Positions 61,932 to 64,000 of a stretch of 64,000 bases of DNA are shown in pieces. The stretch comes from Corynebacterium appendicis CIP 107643. GTDB lineage: Bacteria; Actinomycetota; Actinomycetes; Mycobacteriales; Mycobacteriaceae. The DNA lies in the NCBI RefSeq assembly GCF_030408415.1, contig NZ_CP046976.1, positions 248,001-312,000 of the forward strand. The letters are read 5' to 3'. The first letter of the stretch is position 1; every line of letters begins with the position of its first letter. Under the pieces are notes generated by a model, which was not told where the DNA came from, did not search any database, and was given only the letters and a program-made list of their open reading frames with translations. A program made the translations under genes and the position numbers.

Positions 61932-62657
61932 ATGGGTACGACGAATATCGACAAGACCAAAGAACGCGTGCAAAAGTTGCTTAACCAGGCAGCAGACCGG
62001 GCCGGGACGGCCGAAGGGGAGGTCTTTTACCAGAAGGCGTTCGACCTCATGGCGGCCTACGGCTTCGAGGAGCGCGACCTAAAGAACCCGACCGACGGCG
62101 ACGAGGTGATTATGCGCACATTCTCCCTCGGCGGCTCGTACACCGATATGCAGGCGTCGCTTTTGATCAATCTCTGCAACACGTTGCACTGCATGGGGTA
62201 CATGGAAGGCGCCCGGCGCTCCCGCAAAGTCTCCACCGTCACCGCTTTCGGTTTGCGCCGCCACCTGGAGCGGGTGGACATGCTCTACGGCGTGCTAAAC
62301 CCGCAGATGGCCGCCGGCGCGCAGAAGATCAGTGGCAACCGCGCTCTCGGCGTGGCCACCGTGGTCGCCCGCAGGTCCTACATGGGCGGATTCATCAGCG
62401 TCATCGCCGAGCGGCTGCAGGCAGCCGAGGGAACCGTCGCCGCCGGGAAGGGCGAGTACGCCCTCGCGCTGATGGACGACCGCGATAAGGCCAGCGACGC
62501 CATGAACGAGTTCGCCGCGCAGCAGGGAATCGAGTTCACCAACCGCTCCTCCCGAGCGACGGTGGACGCCGGAGCCTTCTTTCAGGGCGTCAGCGCCGGC
62601 GAGACCAGCGACCTCGGTCAGACACGGGTGCGTGCGCGGCCGGCGTTGCCCTGCTAG
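61932..62657 (+). CDS. DUF2786 protein
   Basis: 241 residues. The N-terminal DUF2786 motif is at about 8-48 (ERVQKLLNQAADRAGTAEGE ... AFDLMAAYGFEERDL). The rest resembles the middle part of phage/plasmid-like DUF2786 proteins and has no recognised catalytic residues. ATG 61932 has AAGGGGG 5 nt upstream; earlier in-frame codons are not conserved. Function unknown. Confidence 0.75.
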   Translation: MGTTNIDKTKERVQKLLNQAADRAGTAEGEVFYQKAFDLMAAYGFEERDLKNPTDGDEVIMRTFSLGGSYTDMQASLLINLCNTLHCMGYMEGARRSRKVSTVTAFGLRRHLERVDMLYGVLNPQMAAGAQKISGNRALGVATVVARRSYMGGFISVIAERLQAAEGTVAAGKGEYALALMDDRDKASDAMNEFAAQQGIEFTNRSSRATVDAGAFFQGVSAGETSDLGQTRVRARPALPC

Positions 62658-62795
62658 CGCGGCGCTGCGGCCGCGTCCGGGTGAACCTGCGGAAACGCGG
62701 CAGCTACACGCACGTGAATTTCCAGCGTCACGCTTGCGGCACGGACAAGCGTTCTTAGGCTGGGAATCACGTTCCCGCCGAGCACAGGAGTAACC

Positions 62796-64000
62796 ATGTC
62801 CCGTTCCGTCCGTTCCGTCGCTGTCGCCCTGACCGTGTCTGTTGCACTCGCCGTGAATCCTGCGCCAGCGGTGGCTGGCGGAGGGCACCCAGCAGCGCCC
62901 GCGCCGGCACCAGCGCACGCACCCGCCGTTGTCCCCGGGCCGAATGATCTGTCCTCGCTGGTCGATCTTGGCGCACTAGGGCAGGGCGAAATCATGATCG
63001 GGGGAGTGAAGGTCCCGCTGCCGGCGGCGGTCGCGGGAGTCGAAGCCGCGGCGGCGGTGCTCGGCGGGCTCAGTATCTTGATCTTCAAAGCAATCGCGGG
63101 TGCGCTGCCGGGGCAGCCGGAAAGCGGCTCCTCTTGGGGCTCTTCGGACGGCGGGGAGAAAGGCGAACCCGCCCCGGTGGAGCCGAAGGAAGCGGAGTAT
63201 GTGAATCGCTTCGACTTCAGTGCGGAGAACACAGACAAGGCGGCCGGCGGGTTCAGCGGTGTCGACGAGGTCGCGCCGGGACGTTATGCTGTGCTCGCTG
63301 ACGACAAGAATGAGCATGGCCCGGTCCGCGCCTACTTCTTCACCACAGCAGACCAGAAGACTTTCACCCGCGACGGGATGGTCGAGTTCACCGACCCGCA
63401 AGGCAAGGCGTACACCGAATTCATGGACCCGGAGGAGATCCGCGTCCTGCCGAACGGAAATTTCCTGTGGACCACGGAGGGGAGCGGCAAGCTGGGCAAA
63501 GTCGTCGCACCGCAGCTCATCGAGTCCACGCCCGACGGCAAGGAAATCCGCCGCATCGACGTGCCGGAGTACCAGGTGCCCAACGGCTTTTCCACGCGCG
63601 GCATCTACAACAACAACGGGCCGGAAGGGATGACGCTTATCCACGGCGGCCGCACCGCCGTCACCGTCCAGGAAAACGCGCTCGCCCAGGACGGTGCGAA
63701 GAACTCGGAGAAGGATGCGTCGCTCAACCGCATCACTTTCTACGACCTGGACAGCGGCAAGCCGACCCGTGAATACGTCGTCCGCGTCGAAGCTGGCCGC
63801 GGCGCGACATCGCTGCTGGCCGACGAAAACGGCGAGCTTTACATGCTGGAGCGCGGCTTCTTCAAGGACCTTGGTGAAAACGGGGAGAATAAAGCCGAGA
63901 TCTACAAGCTGGATCTCCACGGCGCCGACGACGTGTTGGGGCGCGAGAAGCTGACAGGCGGCGAAAATACTGTGAGCAAGCACCTGGTGTTCGACTTCGC
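62796..64000 (+). CDS. Secreted esterase-like (phytase-family) protein, 5' part (runs off the window)
   Basis: At least 401 codons, open to the window end. ATG 62796 with CAGGAG 5 nt upstream. Signal peptide (SRSVRSVAVALTVSVALAV, cleavage near AVAGG), a Pro/Ala linker, a hydrophobic stretch (about 75-105), then a domain of the esterase-like activity of phytase family: GGFSGVDEVAPGRYAVLADD, MDPEEIRVLPNGNFLWTTEG and YNNNGPEGMTLIHGG. Probably cell-surface or exported; substrate unknown. Confidence 0.78.
   Translation, partial: MSRSVRSVAVALTVSVALAVNPAPAVAGGGHPAAPAPAPAHAPAVVPGPNDLSSLVDLGALGQGEIMIGGVKVPLPAAVAGVEAAAAVLGGLSILIFKAIAGALPGQPESGSSWGSSDGGEKGEPAPVEPKEAEYVNRFDFSAENTDKAAGGFSGVDEVAPGRYAVLADDKNEHGPVRAYFFTTADQKTFTRDGMVEFTDPQGKAYTEFMDPEEIRVLPNGNFLWTTEGSGKLGKVVAPQLIESTPDGKEIRRIDVPEYQVPNGFSTRGIYNNNGPEGMTLIHGGRTAVTVQENALAQDGAKNSEKDASLNRITFYDLDSGKPTREYVVRVEAGRGATSLLADENGELYMLERGFFKDLGENGENKAEIYKLDLHGADDVLGREKLTGGENTVSKHLVFDF

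Overview
The window is a chromosomal segment of a Corynebacterium (phylum Actinomycetota). The evidence is the high G+C content, the order menD - membrane protein - mgtA - menG - menJ - prenyl synthase (the same order as Mycobacterium tuberculosis Rv0555-Rv0562), the long acidic N-terminus of NusG, and the order secE-nusG-rplK-rplA / rplJ-rplL / rpoB-rpoC / rpsL-rpsG-fusA-tuf / S10 operon. Several genes start directly at the transcript 5' end (a TANNNT box 7-8 nt before ATG/GTG), as is common in this group. The species cannot be named from the sequence alone.

Layout. 1-10.1 kb: menaquinone and lipid-glycan genes (menB, menC, menD, mgtA, menG, menJ, polyprenyl diphosphate synthase) plus a DASS-family carboxylate transporter. 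10.2-12.6 kb: four tRNAs (Tyr, Thr, Met, Trp) and a secreted lamin-tail/esterase-like protein. 12.6-18.2 kb: secE, nusG, rplK, rplA, rplJ and rplL. The rplA-rplJ gap holds a two-gene module: a stand-alone colicin-E3-like ribonuclease and a small acidic partner, followed by a decayed serine hydrolase and the L10 leader. 18.2-22.9 kb: an accessory metal island with an IS3 relic, a P1B-type ATPase, a small duplicated His-containing protein, an HMA protein and a Crp/Fnr regulator. Three promoters in the island carry the same FNR-type operator at identical spacing. 23-37.7 kb: rpoB, rpoC, rpsL, rpsG, fusA and tuf. 37.8-41.2 kb: an HNH endonuclease gene split by a 2,147-bp IS21-family insertion with a 7-bp target duplication. 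41.2-45.6 kb: an Asp23/Gls24 envelope-stress operon. 46.2-51.4 kb: the S10 operon (rpsJ to rpsQ). 51.5-58.2 kb: an intervening block (secreted protein, two dynamin-like GTPases, FocA/NirC-type channel, riboswitch-controlled thiD-tenA). 58.4-59.7 kb: rplN-rplX-rplE. 59.8-64 kb: a HAD phosphatase, ldh, a DUF2786 protein and a truncated secreted esterase-like protein.

Three things stand out. (1) An 11-mer, CGTCGATAAGC, occurs 18 times without mismatch, against about 0.03 expected. It occurs on both strands and in genes and gaps, but not in the metal island or the IS element. This looks like a genome-wide DNA signal such as an uptake sequence or a protein or methylase site. (2) The E3-like ribonuclease/antitoxin pair keeps all four catalytic residues and sits inside a ribosomal protein locus. 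(3) The metal island is a compact FNR-type regulon with three class-II-spaced operators.
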